A stretch of DNA of 64,000 bases from contig CAYXCZ010000010.1 of assembly GCA_964463695.1 (NCBI GenBank), forward strand, positions 1 through 64,000. Reading direction: 5' to 3'. Position numbers and translations under genes: made by a program. A model generated the notes under the pieces. It was not told the DNA's origin. It saw only the letters and a program-made list of their open reading frames with translations, and ran no database searches. Shown here one piece after another: positions 17,140 to 25,956 of this stretch (the stretch's first letter is position 1; each line of letters begins with the position of its first letter). The stretch comes from JALNZU01 sp964463695 (GTDB lineage: Bacteria; Bacteroidota; Bacteroidia; Bacteroidales; F082).

Positions 17140-17147
17140 TAGTTTTG
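17140..17147 (+). promoter_or_regulatory. Candidate -7 element of dapF
   Basis: TAGTTTTG (TAnnTTTG), 73 bp before the dapF ATG; no clear -33 element. Confidence 0.35.
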
Positions 17148-17219
17148 CAACAAAAAGTGAACCATACTCACAAACAATAGTACTGGTTAACGTTTATTAA
17201 CAGCTTCATTTTCAAATTA

Positions 17220-18017
17220 ATGAAACAGAAGGTCTTAGATTTTTACAAATTTCATGGTGCGGGCAATGATTTCATCATGATCAACTCATTTGATCAGGAA
17301 GTTTTTTTGACAACTGAGGAAATTGCCTTTTTATGTAATCGCCATCTCGGCATAGGAGCAGATGGATTAATCTTTATAGAAAAGGACAAGGAAGTTGATT
17401 TTCGTATGATCTATTACAACTCAGACGGTTATGAAGGGAGCATGTGTGGCAATGGAGGTCGTTCAACAGCTGCTTTTGCTTTCCTTTTGGGTTTGATTGA
17501 AAAAAAATGCACTTTCCGGGCTTTTGATGGTTTGCACTATGCGACAATAATTCATCATCATGAAAGAGACTTTGATGTTGAAATAAGTATGAAAGATGTG
17601 AATGTGTATGACTTAACAGAAAAGCGGTTGATAGTTAATACCGGTTCACCACATTATATTGAGCGATCTGACAATCTGTCATTAGTTGATGTTGTAGCTA
17701 AAGGTCGTGAAATTCGAAATTTACGAGATTTTGAGCCGAATGGAATTAATGTAAATTTCTTTCAATCAGAAGGAAATAAAATACACCTTCGAACCTATGA
17801 GAGAGGTGTTGAGGATGAAACACTTTCGTGTGGAACGGGAGTCACTGCCGCTGCAATAGCAGCTTCACTATGGTATAACAAAAATGAGTCGGTGATCTAC
17901 ACCAAAGGTGGTACATTATCTGTGAAACTCATTAAAACAGAGTCAGGATTCACCGGCATAAAGCTGAGAGGTCCGGTAAAATATGTTTTTAATGGGCAAA
18001 TAACGATAGATAGTTAA
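17220..18017 (+). CDS. dapF: Diaminopimelate epimerase
   Basis: 265-residue cytoplasmic enzyme converting LL- to meso-diaminopimelate for peptidoglycan and lysine synthesis. Both catalytic cysteines are present: Cys76 in SMCGNGGR and Cys204 in LSCGTGVTA; the N-terminal FYKFHGAGNDFI and GIGADGL motifs are conserved. It is the first gene of a plus-strand run including a GNAT, mltG, a phosphohexomutase and a TPR lipoprotein, a mainly cell-wall-related set. Confidence 0.96.
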   Translation: MKQKVLDFYKFHGAGNDFIMINSFDQEVFLTTEEIAFLCNRHLGIGADGLIFIEKDKEVDFRMIYYNSDGYEGSMCGNGGRSTAAFAFLLGLIEKKCTFRAFDGLHYATIIHHHERDFDVEISMKDVNVYDLTEKRLIVNTGSPHYIERSDNLSLVDVVAKGREIRNLRDFEPNGINVNFFQSEGNKIHLRTYERGVEDETLSCGTGVTAAAIAASLWYNKNESVIYTKGGTLSVKLIKTESGFTGIKLRGPVKYVFNGQITIDS

Positions 18018-18122
18018 AAAGCCACACTATCTTTTCAAATAATCGAGACTTATCAAGCATTTCATAACTTTTGATCTTTCCGATCCGGGATTTTGTAGTA
18101 AATTAGCGGCGAACTTGCAAAA

Positions 18123-18668
18123 ATGCTATTAAAAGAAGGAAATATACGTCTTAGGGCAATCGAACCCTCAGATGCCACTGTTGTGTATCAGTGGGAGAAT
18201 GATCCTGCAATTTGGTCGGTAAGCGAACGACTTGCACCCTTGTCAAGCTTTGAAATTGAACAATTTATACTTAACAGTCAGGATATATTTGGTGCCCGGC
18301 AACTGAGATTGATGATCGACTTATTTGCCGTAGATCAGTCTGTGACGATTGGCACATCGGACATTTATGATTTTGACCCTTTCCATCTTCGTGCGGGAAT
18401 CGGCATTTTTATCGAGGACAAGTACCGCAACAATGGCTTTGCCAGAACCGCAATTACCTTAACTGAGGAGTACTGTTTCGATGTTTTGGGCATACATCAA
18501 ATTTATTGCCTTATAGCTGACGATAATCAGGCGAGCATAAGACTCTTCGAATCGTTAAATTACCGAAAAACAGGTTGTAAAACAGAATGGATTAAAAAAG
18601 GGGATCAATTTATTGATCAGCTTCAATATCAATTAAACAAAAAAGATTTTAAGCAACGAAAAAGATGA
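18123..18668 (+). CDS. RimJ/RimL-type GNAT acetyltransferase
   Basis: 181 residues of the GNAT fold in the RimL/SpeG-like branch: an N-terminal LRAIEPSDATVVYQWEND, the CoA-binding region GIFIEDKYRNNGFARTAI (Q/R-x-x-G-x-A type), and IADDNQASIRLFESLNYRKTG near the C-terminus. It may acetylate a protein N-terminus or a polyamine; not determinable here. Its stop overlaps the mltG start by 4 bp (18665-18668), so translation is coupled. Confidence 0.85.
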   Translation: MLLKEGNIRLRAIEPSDATVVYQWENDPAIWSVSERLAPLSSFEIEQFILNSQDIFGARQLRLMIDLFAVDQSVTIGTSDIYDFDPFHLRAGIGIFIEDKYRNNGFARTAITLTEEYCFDVLGIHQIYCLIADDNQASIRLFESLNYRKTGCKTEWIKKGDQFIDQLQYQLNKKDFKQRKR

Positions 18669-19753
18669 GCACCTATCACAGTTCATATGGAAGTCCGCAA
18701 AAGCGACGGAAAACCAAGTTTCAAAGGAGATTAATAATTATCTTTCTTCTGACTTTAATTTCGGTTGCTGCTTTTTTGGCAATGAGTGTGAACCGTGTGT
18801 TTTTCAAATCCAATGTTTGGGTGGCAGATGAAGGTGTTGCAGAAGTTTTCATCCCAACAGGTTCAAATTTTGAAGGAGTTAAAGAAATTCTTTTTCAAAA
18901 AGGTCTCATCGTTCGGAGAGGAGATTTTGAAAAGGTGAGCGATTGGATGAAATATACCGAATTTGTAAAACCAGGTCGCTATCTAATTGAAAACGAATTA
19001 AATAACTATAATCTTATTCGGCTTTTACGTTCAGGAGCGCAAAAACCCCTTAATGTCACCTTTAATAATATGCGCGACATTTACCAGCTGGCAGGGCGTG
19101 TTTCAACTCAAATTGAAGCTGATTCATCAGATATTGTAAAACTATTAACAGACAAGGAATATCTCTCATTTTTAGGTTATAACACTCAAACGATACCTTC
19201 TATGTTTATTCCTAACACATATGAGTTTTATTGGACAACCAATGCAGAAGGGTTTGTATCGAGGATGTTTCAGGAAAAAGAGAAGTTTTGGAATGAAGAA
19301 AGAGAACTAAAAGCAAAAGCGTTGAACCTCAGCACAACTGAAGTTGCAACTCTGGCTTCAATCATTGATAAAGAAACAAATAAAAACAGTGAAAAAGCCA
19401 CCATTGCAGGTGTTTATTTAAACCGCCTGAGAATGGGCTGGCGTTTACAGGCTGACCCTACACTTGTGTTCGCTGCCGGTGATTTTGAAATCCGCAGGGT
19501 GCTCGACATTCATAAAACTATTGAATCGCCTTACAATACCTACTTATATTCTGGACTCCCTCCCGGACCAATATGCATTCCATCTATTTCGGCGATCGAC
19601 GCCGTTTTGAATTATGAAAAACACGCCTATTATTTTTTCTGCGCCAAAGACGACCTATCGGGTTACCATGCTTTCGCTTCATCTTATGCTCAGCATGAGG
19701 TAAATGCATGGAAATATCGCAGAGCCCTGGATAGGTTGAATATTAAAAACTAA
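18665..19753 (+). CDS. mltG: Endolytic murein transglycosylase MltG (YceG-like)
   Basis: 362-residue inner-membrane enzyme that cleaves nascent glycan strands and so limits their length. A basic cytoplasmic lead precedes one TM helix (about 22-42); a LysM-like subdomain follows, then the YceG catalytic domain with Glu237 in ASIIDKETN, preceded by the conserved MFIPNTYEFYW and followed by the ADPTLVFA and YNTYLYSGLPPGPI segments. Overlaps the preceding GNAT by 4 bp; the next gene starts 4 bp after the stop. Confidence 0.95.
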   Translation: MSTYHSSYGSPQKRRKTKFQRRLIIIFLLTLISVAAFLAMSVNRVFFKSNVWVADEGVAEVFIPTGSNFEGVKEILFQKGLIVRRGDFEKVSDWMKYTEFVKPGRYLIENELNNYNLIRLLRSGAQKPLNVTFNNMRDIYQLAGRVSTQIEADSSDIVKLLTDKEYLSFLGYNTQTIPSMFIPNTYEFYWTTNAEGFVSRMFQEKEKFWNEERELKAKALNLSTTEVATLASIIDKETNKNSEKATIAGVYLNRLRMGWRLQADPTLVFAAGDFEIRRVLDIHKTIESPYNTYLYSGLPPGPICIPSISAIDAVLNYEKHAYYFFCAKDDLSGYHAFASSYAQHEVNAWKYRRALDRLNIKN

Positions 19754-19757
19754 TGAA

Positions 19758-21101
19758 ATGAAAGCATTCAAAGCTTACGATATACGCGGAGTCTGGAACA
19801 AGGACCTGCTTGAAGAAGATGTTTACCGCATTGGTTTTTTTCTTCCCGATCTTCTTAAGACCAAAAAAATTCTTGTGGGTCGTGATATCCGTCATTCTTC
19901 AAATACCATTTTTAATGCACTTTGCCGTGGTATAAATGATGCAGGTGCAGATGTTGATGACGCAGGACTTACAACTACTCCTCTGATTTATTGGGCAACA
20001 GGCAAATATGAATATGGCGGATCTGTTATGATTACTGCTTCACATAATCCAAAGGATCACAACGGATTAAAAATATCTGGTGAAGGCGTAGTTCCGGTTG
20101 GCTATGAAACAGGCCTTAGTAACCTGGAGTATCATGTCGAAAACACTGAGATAAAACCTGTTAAGGATAAAGGTAAAATCAACACTGTGAATATTAGTGA
20201 TGATTACATCCATTTCCTTAAGAAGTATGTTGTTGAATATGACAATATCAGGTTTGGTGTTGACTGCAGTAACGGAATGGCATCGCTTTTTATCAAACAG
20301 CTCATTGGCAATCATGCCTATTATATCAATGATATTGCTGATGGAAACTTTCCCGGACATGAACCAAACCCACTGGAAAGTGAAAATCAGGAACAGATTA
20401 AACAATTGGTAATCAACAGACAATGTGATTTTGGGGTAATTTTTGATGGTGATGCTGACCGTGTGATGTTTATAGATGAAAATGGTCGCTTCGTATCTCC
20501 CGATTTAATCATTGCATTGATGGGGCACTATTTCTTCGAATACAGAGGTCAGGAAGGCCTCGTATTGCAAGACATCAGAAGCTCAAGAGCAGTTTCAAAT
20601 TACCTGGCTCAATTTGGCACTACAGTAGAAACATGGAGGGTTGGAAGAGCTTATGGCGCTGCTAAACTTCGCGAAATAAATGGCATTTTTGGTGGCGAAC
20701 TAGCAGGTCATTACTATTTCCGTGATTTTTATTACTCCGATTCAGGGCTGTTAGCTGCTCTTATCGTGCTCGATTTACTCAATACCTTTAAGGCATCAGG
20801 TTTCACTTTATCGCAGTTAATTCATACCATTTCACCTTTCTTCAACAGTGGTGAGATAAATTTCAAAGTGGAGCATAAAAAAGAAGCAATGGATGCTGTT
20901 GCTGCTCATTTCACAGCAAAACAAAAGCCTGAAAGATTTCTTGATTTTGATGGTTATCGCCTTGATTATGAAGATTTCTGGTTCAATATACGTCCATCAA
21001 ACACCGAACCCTATCTGCGATTTATTGCTGAAGCAAAAGATCAACAGCATCTCGACGACATCACGCAGCAAGTGAAACAGATTATTTCAACATTCGATTA
21101 A
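19758..21101 (+). CDS. Phosphomannomutase/phosphoglucomutase
   Basis: 447-residue member of the alpha-D-phosphohexomutase family. It has the phosphoserine loop TASHNPKDHNG (Ser95), the Mg2+ loop DGDADRVMFID, the sugar loop GGELAGHYYF and the phosphate loop RPSNTEPYLR. The AlgC/ManB-like layout suggests interconversion of mannose-1-/6-phosphate or glucose-1-/6-phosphate for surface sugars; which one dominates cannot be told. Co-oriented and closely spaced with mltG and the TPR lipoprotein. Confidence 0.93.
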   Translation: MKAFKAYDIRGVWNKDLLEEDVYRIGFFLPDLLKTKKILVGRDIRHSSNTIFNALCRGINDAGADVDDAGLTTTPLIYWATGKYEYGGSVMITASHNPKDHNGLKISGEGVVPVGYETGLSNLEYHVENTEIKPVKDKGKINTVNISDDYIHFLKKYVVEYDNIRFGVDCSNGMASLFIKQLIGNHAYYINDIADGNFPGHEPNPLESENQEQIKQLVINRQCDFGVIFDGDADRVMFIDENGRFVSPDLIIALMGHYFFEYRGQEGLVLQDIRSSRAVSNYLAQFGTTVETWRVGRAYGAAKLREINGIFGGELAGHYYFRDFYYSDSGLLAALIVLDLLNTFKASGFTLSQLIHTISPFFNSGEINFKVEHKKEAMDAVAAHFTAKQKPERFLDFDGYRLDYEDFWFNIRPSNTEPYLRFIAEAKDQQHLDDITQQVKQIISTFD

Positions 21102-21109
21102 TTTATCCT

Positions 21110-21544
21110 ATGACTCTCAAAATAAACTCACTAACTATAACAGATTACAGGTTTCTACTGTTGCTTTTTGTTATAACAATAAGCAGTTGCGGGCCAAACA
21201 TAAAGAAATCTGAACACCATCTTACTATTGGAATTGATAAAATTTTTCAAGCCCGACATCAGGAGGCGCTTGAAGAATTAAATCTGGCTATCCGATATAA
21301 CCCTGAGTCATCAGAAGCATTTTATTATCGGGGTGCTTGCAAAAGAAATCTTCAGGATATTGAAGGAGCGATAGAAGATTATAAAAAATCGATTGAACTT
21401 AATCCGGCTTATGCAGATGCATACTTCAATCTGGGTTCGATTTACGATTACTTGCAGGATCGGTCAATGGCTTGTTATTATTACATTAAAGCTGAAGCAC
21501 TTGGCAGGCCAAACACGAATGATTATACCCGCTGGTGTAAATAA
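21110..21544 (+). CDS. TPR-repeat lipoprotein
   Basis: 144 residues: signal sequence ending in a lipobox (ITISSC, Cys27), then about two and a half tetratricopeptide repeats (ARHQEALEELNLAIRYNPES; DIEGAIEDYKKSIELNPAYA; DAYFNLGSIYDYL). Probably a membrane-anchored scaffold in the periplasm. It follows the phosphohexomutase by 8 bp and converges with the zinc-ribbon gene, stops 4 bp apart. Confidence 0.8.
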   Translation: MTLKINSLTITDYRFLLLLFVITISSCGPNIKKSEHHLTIGIDKIFQARHQEALEELNLAIRYNPESSEAFYYRGACKRNLQDIEGAIEDYKKSIELNPAYADAYFNLGSIYDYLQDRSMACYYYIKAEALGRPNTNDYTRWCK

Positions 21545-21548
21545 AAAT

Positions 21549-21986
21549 CTACTGAAAATGCTCTTCAGACACGATCGCAACTGTCAATGGGAAGTCGACA
21601 AAGCTTTTCAATACTGACACTTTGTCTGGATTCTCGAGACATTCCATAATCTTGGTTTTGAATTTCCAGCACGTCATTTGTCGTTTTTCCATTTGTCGGG
21701 ATAACGCATAAGAAGAAATCTCAGGATGTGAGCAAACCAATTTTGCAAGGTCAATTGCTTCATTTAAGGGCATTTTGCAGCGATGAAAAATGGTATGAGC
21801 CGTAGCTGATTCTTCGGTTTTACAGCGCGTACAGCGTCGTGAATAAGGCTTCTTACCTTTACAGTAATTGGTGTGACCGCATTTTTTACATACAAATCCA
21901 TCGACCCATTTCTGGTCAGCCAGCATTTTTAAGTAAACACCTTCTTTCTCGAGGTCATTTAGCTGCATTTCTTCTATTTTCTCCAT
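21549..21986 (-). CDS. IS1595-type transposase N-terminal (zinc ribbon + HTH) protein without DDE domain
   Basis: 145 residues. The central part is the zinc ribbon of IS1595-family transposases: RW-like KWVDGFVCKKCGHTNYC, then RRCTRCKTEESATAHTIFH, with four spaced Cys, followed by the helical segment MPLNEAIDLAKLVCSHPEISSYALSRQM that normally sits before the catalytic domain. The protein ends where the DDE nuclease would begin. The frame is clean and the end is not a broken transposase, no flanking terminal repeats are evident, so it is either an old remnant or a domesticated DNA-binding protein. Confidence 0.7.
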   Translation of the reverse strand: MEKIEEMQLNDLEKEGVYLKMLADQKWVDGFVCKKCGHTNYCKGKKPYSRRCTRCKTEESATAHTIFHRCKMPLNEAIDLAKLVCSHPEISSYALSRQMEKRQMTCWKFKTKIMECLENPDKVSVLKSFVDFPLTVAIVSEEHFQ

Positions 21987-22069
21987 AAATTTTAAGAATT
22001 TTTAATGCTGTGGCATAAAATTTGAAGCAAAAATAATAAAAGTGATAATAAAGCGATTTAAAAAATTTA

Positions 22070-22077
22070 TATTTTTG
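22070..22077 (+). promoter_or_regulatory. Candidate -7 element of the thioredoxin pair
   Basis: TATTTTTG (TAnnTTTG), 25 bp before the ATG at 22102; no clear -33 element. Confidence 0.4.
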
Positions 22078-22101
22078 CAAAAATTTTAATAACATAACAC
22101 A

Positions 22102-22584
22102 ATGATCAGAAACATTCTTCTCTCATTCACAGCACTTTTCATCCTAACAACGGCTTGTTCAAACACAACTGGAAAACAAACCGAAGACAAGCCTACCGCA
22201 ACAGAAACCAAAGGAAGTGGTTCTATTGAATATCTTACCTATGATACATTCATCACGAAAGTATGGAATTTTGAGGCTAACCCACAAAACTTTGTTTTTG
22301 TTGGCGATGTTCCTGCAGTCATCGATTTTTATGCCGACTGGTGTGCACCTTGCCGCAAGATTGCTCCAATCATGGAAAAGCTTGCCAAAGAGTATGATGG
22401 TAAAATTAAGATCTACAAAATTGATGTGGATAAAGAGCAGAAACTTGCCGGAGTTTTTCAGGTGAGAAGCATCCCAAGTATTTTGTTTGTGCCAAAAACA
22501 GGGCAGCCAATGATGCAAGCCGGAGCCATGACTGAAGAAATGTATCGTCAGATCATTGAGGAACAATTAGTTAACAAGAAATAA
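22102..22584 (+). CDS. Thioredoxin-fold lipoprotein
   Basis: 160 residues: lipoprotein signal (LTTAC, Cys19), a 20-residue Thr/Lys linker, then a complete thioredoxin domain with active site W80-C81-A-P-C84 and cis-Pro in SIPSILF. Anchored in the envelope, it would reduce or exchange disulphides in the periplasm. Its Trx domain is closely similar to the next gene, with the same TFITKV.NF lead, indicating tandem duplication; only this copy has the secretion signal. Confidence 0.9.
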   Translation: MIRNILLSFTALFILTTACSNTTGKQTEDKPTATETKGSGSIEYLTYDTFITKVWNFEANPQNFVFVGDVPAVIDFYADWCAPCRKIAPIMEKLAKEYDGKIKIYKIDVDKEQKLAGVFQVRSIPSILFVPKTGQPMMQAGAMTEEMYRQIIEEQLVNKK

Positions 22585-22614
22585 TAACACCCTTTTATTC
22601 AAAAATAATTTAAA

Positions 22615-22968
22615 ATGGAACATTTAACAAAAGAAACTTTCATAACTAAAGTTTTCAACTTCGAACAAAACAAGGACTGGAAGTTTGAAGGCGAACTGCC
22701 TTGTTTAATTGATTTTTATGCTGATTGGTGCCAGCCCTGCAAAATGGTTGCTCCGATTCTCGAAGAACTATCAAAAGAATATGATGGAAAAATCAATATC
22801 TATAAAGTAGATACCGAAGATCAAACCGAACTTGCCGGGGCTTTTGGTATCAGAAGCATCCCTTCGCTCCTTTTCTGCCCTAAAGACGGTCAGCCGCAAA
22901 TGGCAATGGGAGCATTACCTAAAGAAAGTCTTCGTCAGGCTATTAACGACGTTCTTCTTAAAAACTAA
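22615..22968 (+). CDS. trxA: Thioredoxin
   Basis: 117-residue cytoplasmic thioredoxin with W38-C39-Q-P-C42 and SIPSLLF (cis-Pro). It begins directly with the Trx-family lead LTKETFITKVFNFE; no signal peptide. It follows the lipoprotein copy by 30 bp and ends in a strong terminator, so the two form a small operon. Its electrons probably come from the thioredoxin reductase encoded near 27.4 kb (inference). Confidence 0.92.
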   Translation: MEHLTKETFITKVFNFEQNKDWKFEGELPCLIDFYADWCQPCKMVAPILEELSKEYDGKINIYKVDTEDQTELAGAFGIRSIPSLLFCPKDGQPQMAMGALPKESLRQAINDVLLKN

Positions 22969-22985
22969 GAAATACGATTTTAAGA

Positions 22986-23018
22986 AATGTCACCCAGGCC
23001 GGGTGACATTTTTTTTGT
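22986..23018 (+). terminator. Rho-independent terminator
   Basis: AATGTCACCC (22986-22995) pairs perfectly with GGGTGACATT (23001-23010) around a 5-nt loop, followed by eight T. It ends the thioredoxin operon. Confidence 0.93.
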
Positions 23019-23028
23019 CATTTTATTA

Positions 23029-23058
23029 TTGCAGCCTGACAGGATTCTGTTAATTTTG
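23029..23058 (+). promoter_or_regulatory. Bacteroidetes-type promoter of the WbqC-like gene
   Basis: TTG at 23029-23031, 19-bp spacer, TAATTTTG (TAnnTTTG) at 23051-23058; the ATG follows at 23074. Confidence 0.55.
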
Positions 23059-23073
23059 CCGCCTTACATACCT

Positions 23074-23751
23074 ATGAGCAACAAAATCCTTCTGCCAACA
23101 TCATACTTTCCTCCAATTTTATGGATAGCTCTTGCTGTTCAATCCGAAGAAACCTGGCTTGAATATTTTGAAACATTTCCAAAGCAAACAATCCGCAACA
23201 GATGCCTGATTCTGAGTGCCAATGGTCCTCTTTTATTGAGCATACCAGTTGTTCGCATCAACGGAAATCATTCTAAAACAGTTGAAATGCAGCTGGCAAA
23301 AAATGAGCAGTGGCAAAATAAGCACTTCCGTGCCATCATGTCAGCTTATAGCAAATCACCCTATTTTTATTTTTACAGCCATCATTTTGAAGCGTTCTAT
23401 CAATCGAATTTTGATTCATTAACTGAAGTCAATCTGGCAGCAATTGATGTGGTGAAGAAGATTTTAAAAACCGCGATCTCATTTATCCCAACAAATGGTT
23501 GGCAAAAAGACGGAAATAATCATATTGATTTCAGAAGCTATTTTGACACTGTTCATACTCAGGATCAAGAAGTTGTCAAGCCTTATTTACAGGTTTTTAG
23601 CGACAGATTTCCTTTTAATCATGATCTGAGTATTTTGGATCTCATTTTCAATGAAGGGCCATCAAGTTTAACTTATTTAAAAAACCTTGATCTTCAGCCT
23701 ATTCTGGATAAGCAATCCTCACGTGGTAGCTATTCAGCAACTTCTTTTTAA
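23074..23751 (+). CDS. WbqC-like family protein
   Basis: 225 residues. The N-terminus LLPTSYFPPILWIALAV is the hallmark of the WbqC-like family, whose members occur in surface-polysaccharide loci and whose biochemical role is not firmly known. Further conserved positions include the W.NKHFRAI region and NIFDSLTEVN-type segments. The ATG at 23074 was chosen; longer in-frame starts would begin inside the preceding terminator. Its last 53 bp overlap the convergent pgpH 3' end. Confidence 0.8.
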   Translation: MSNKILLPTSYFPPILWIALAVQSEETWLEYFETFPKQTIRNRCLILSANGPLLLSIPVVRINGNHSKTVEMQLAKNEQWQNKHFRAIMSAYSKSPYFYFYSHHFEAFYQSNFDSLTEVNLAAIDVVKKILKTAISFIPTNGWQKDGNNHIDFRSYFDTVHTQDQEVVKPYLQVFSDRFPFNHDLSILDLIFNEGPSSLTYLKNLDLQPILDKQSSRGSYSATSF

Positions 23752-25750
23752 GGATACTCTTAACAATTTTGATCTCTTTAAAGGTGATATTTGCATTGGA
23801 AAACTGATTGGTTTCAATCTGTTTACTAATGATGTTTTCAATCAAATCATTAATTTTTTGCTCTGTTGGGGCTTTTAAACTTCGTGAAGCAGCCTCCACC
23901 GAATCCGACATCATCACAACAGCTGTTTCTTTTGAAAAAGGCAATGGGCCATGATAACTGAAATCGCGTTCATCTACATGTAAGCCAGGGTTTTGGCGTT
24001 GCTGCATTACATAAAAATAATTCACCCTACTCGTGCCGTGATGCGTTCTGATAAAATCGATAATTTGTTCAGGAAGCTTTGCTTTACGGGCACGCTCAAT
24101 TCCTTCGATCACATGATTGATAATAATACTTGCGCTCTCGGCAGCTGTCAGATCGTCATGCGGATTATAGCTACCCATTTGGTTTTCAATGAAATAATAA
24201 GGGTTGGTCATCTTACCGATATCATGATACAAAGCACCTGTACGGGCGAGCAACACATTTCCACCAATAGCATATAACGCTTCTTCGGTAAGGTTAGCAA
24301 CCTGCATTGAATGTTGAAAAGTTCCGGGAGCTCTAGATGCCAGCTCTCTAAGCAGGGGGCTGTTAGTGTTGCTCAATTCAAGTAGTGTGAGGTCGGTAAT
24401 CTGACCGAAAAGACGTTCGAAGAAATAAATAAGTGGTAGCGCCAGCAATGTAAGTGCTGCACTCATTGCAAACATCCAAATCATTGAGGTATCAATAAGT
24501 GAGAACTCTGAAACCTGAATCAAACTAAACCCAACATATACAATGATATATGTAAGAAATATAAATCCGGAAGTTCTGAAAAAATAAAATCTTCTCCCAT
24601 GCAGATCCAGGCTGAAAACAACCACATAACCAACTATTAATTGCAGGAAAGCAAACTGAAAGGCGTTGGGAACAACAATTGCAACCAGGAATATGGTTAG
24701 CAAGTGAACCAAAACTGTAGTTCTGGAATCAAAAAAAGTAATTAAAATGATGGGAAGCAATCCGAAAGGAAGCAAGTAGACCAGTGAAGGAACCCTCGAC
24801 AAAATGAGGTATGTTGGCAGAATTGTAAGAAGCATCAGCAAGAGAATGAGGTTGATCTTTTTCAACTCATTGAAGACTTCATTACGCAACAAGCGGATAA
24901 AAAGGAAAAGAGTAACAAAAACAGCCAAAACAAGAATAAATTGACCGGCTAATAAGGTGTTCATCCGTTTAAAATCGCCTGTTCTTTTCTCTGTCTCTAG
25001 ACGTAAGGAATTTATTAAAAGAAACTTTTCTTCATCCACCAAATCACCTTCCGAGATAATCAACTCCCCTTGCTGAACCAATCCGAAAGTTGAAGAAACA
25101 CGATCAAGTGATTGGCTCAACTCCTGTTTTGACATCCCTTCATTATAAATAAGATTCTGAACAAAAACCTCTCCTAAGAGATTCATAATAAGAGGTTTGT
25201 CGACAAATCGTGCAGTGTCTACCATCCGTGATGCATACTCAAAAGCAGATGAAATTGTGAATAAATCAGAAAGCGCTATAACATTGGCAGCGCGGTCTTT
25301 TACAACCTGAACCTTCATATCTTTATCAGCTTTGTCCAAGACCTTGTGATGCTGAATAATTCCTCTGTTTTGCACTGCATCGTAAAGCTTAAGTGTCAGT
25401 TGCCTGGTTTTTAAGCGATTAAGCAGCTGATCAGGCAGCTTTTCGTCAAGCATTTGTAAGAGAATATCTTTATTTTTTACAGTGATCTCTTTATTAAACT
25501 CAAAAAAAGGATAATTCTGAGTGGCTATTTTATCTTTTTCATCCTTGAGTTGACGATCACTTTTATGCAATGAAAAATCAAAGGGTGCATAAAGCGTTTC
25601 ATGCTGCCAGGGTTTACCTTCTTGAAATTCATATTGAAACTTCCCTACTCGAGGCAGAAACCACATCACCAAAAATATGGCGAAAGCAAAAGAAATAATT
25701 TTGAACCAATGATAATAATGATGACGGAGATGATCAATAAATGCCTTCAT
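23699..25750 (-). CDS. pgpH: Membrane HD-domain phosphohydrolase PgpH (7TMR-HD)
   Basis: 683 residues: TM1 (about 15-33), an extracytoplasmic 7TMR-HDED domain (about 40-265), a block of seven helices (about 267-447), and a cytoplasmic HD domain with H480, H509-D510 (ALYHDIGKM), H546, H570-H571 and D616. The architecture equals PgpH/YqfF, a c-di-AMP phosphodiesterase in Listeria; c-di-AMP cleavage is inferred. No neighbour suggests otherwise. Tail-to-tail overlap of 53 bp with the WbqC-like gene. Confidence 0.92.
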   Translation of the reverse strand: MKAFIDHLRHHYYHWFKIISFAFAIFLVMWFLPRVGKFQYEFQEGKPWQHETLYAPFDFSLHKSDRQLKDEKDKIATQNYPFFEFNKEITVKNKDILLQMLDEKLPDQLLNRLKTRQLTLKLYDAVQNRGIIQHHKVLDKADKDMKVQVVKDRAANVIALSDLFTISSAFEYASRMVDTARFVDKPLIMNLLGEVFVQNLIYNEGMSKQELSQSLDRVSSTFGLVQQGELIISEGDLVDEEKFLLINSLRLETEKRTGDFKRMNTLLAGQFILVLAVFVTLFLFIRLLRNEVFNELKKINLILLLMLLTILPTYLILSRVPSLVYLLPFGLLPIILITFFDSRTTVLVHLLTIFLVAIVVPNAFQFAFLQLIVGYVVVFSLDLHGRRFYFFRTSGFIFLTYIIVYVGFSLIQVSEFSLIDTSMIWMFAMSAALTLLALPLIYFFERLFGQITDLTLLELSNTNSPLLRELASRAPGTFQHSMQVANLTEEALYAIGGNVLLARTGALYHDIGKMTNPYYFIENQMGSYNPHDDLTAAESASIIINHVIEGIERARKAKLPEQIIDFIRTHHGTSRVNYFYVMQQRQNPGLHVDERDFSYHGPLPFSKETAVVMMSDSVEAASRSLKAPTEQKINDLIENIISKQIETNQFSNANITFKEIKIVKSILKKKLLNSYHVRIAYPE

Positions 25751-25769
25751 GTGTTGCGGGTATGGAAAG

Positions 25770-25800
25770 CAAAAATAATCAATTGATTCAACGAAACAAA
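25770..25800 (-). promoter_or_regulatory. Bacteroidetes-type promoter of pgpH
   Basis: On the minus strand TTTG (25800-25797), 19-bp spacer, TATTTTTG (25777-25770); start codon 20 bp downstream at 25750. Confidence 0.55.
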
Positions 25801-25927
25801 TGAGCCAAAAACTTAAATTAAAATACCTGAGAACGAGTTACTCAAAGACGGTAAGAATATTTGACTCGTCGAAATAAAGCGAAGCTCATAAATGAAGGTC
25901 GTCATCCATTTTCTTAAGAAGAATAGC

Positions 25928-25935
25928 TACCTTTG
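25928..25935 (+). promoter_or_regulatory. Candidate -7 element of the NlpC/P60 gene
   Basis: TACCTTTG (TAnnTTTG) 22 bp before the ATG at 25957. It overlaps an alternative TTG start at 25933, which argues against that start. Confidence 0.35.
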
Positions 25936-25956
25936 AGGTTCTTAAAATTGTTTTTT

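Noticed and set aside
22987..23073. Upstream extension of the WbqC-like gene
   Set aside because: It begins in the terminator of the thioredoxin operon and lies before the promoter; the ATG at 23074 matches the family start.
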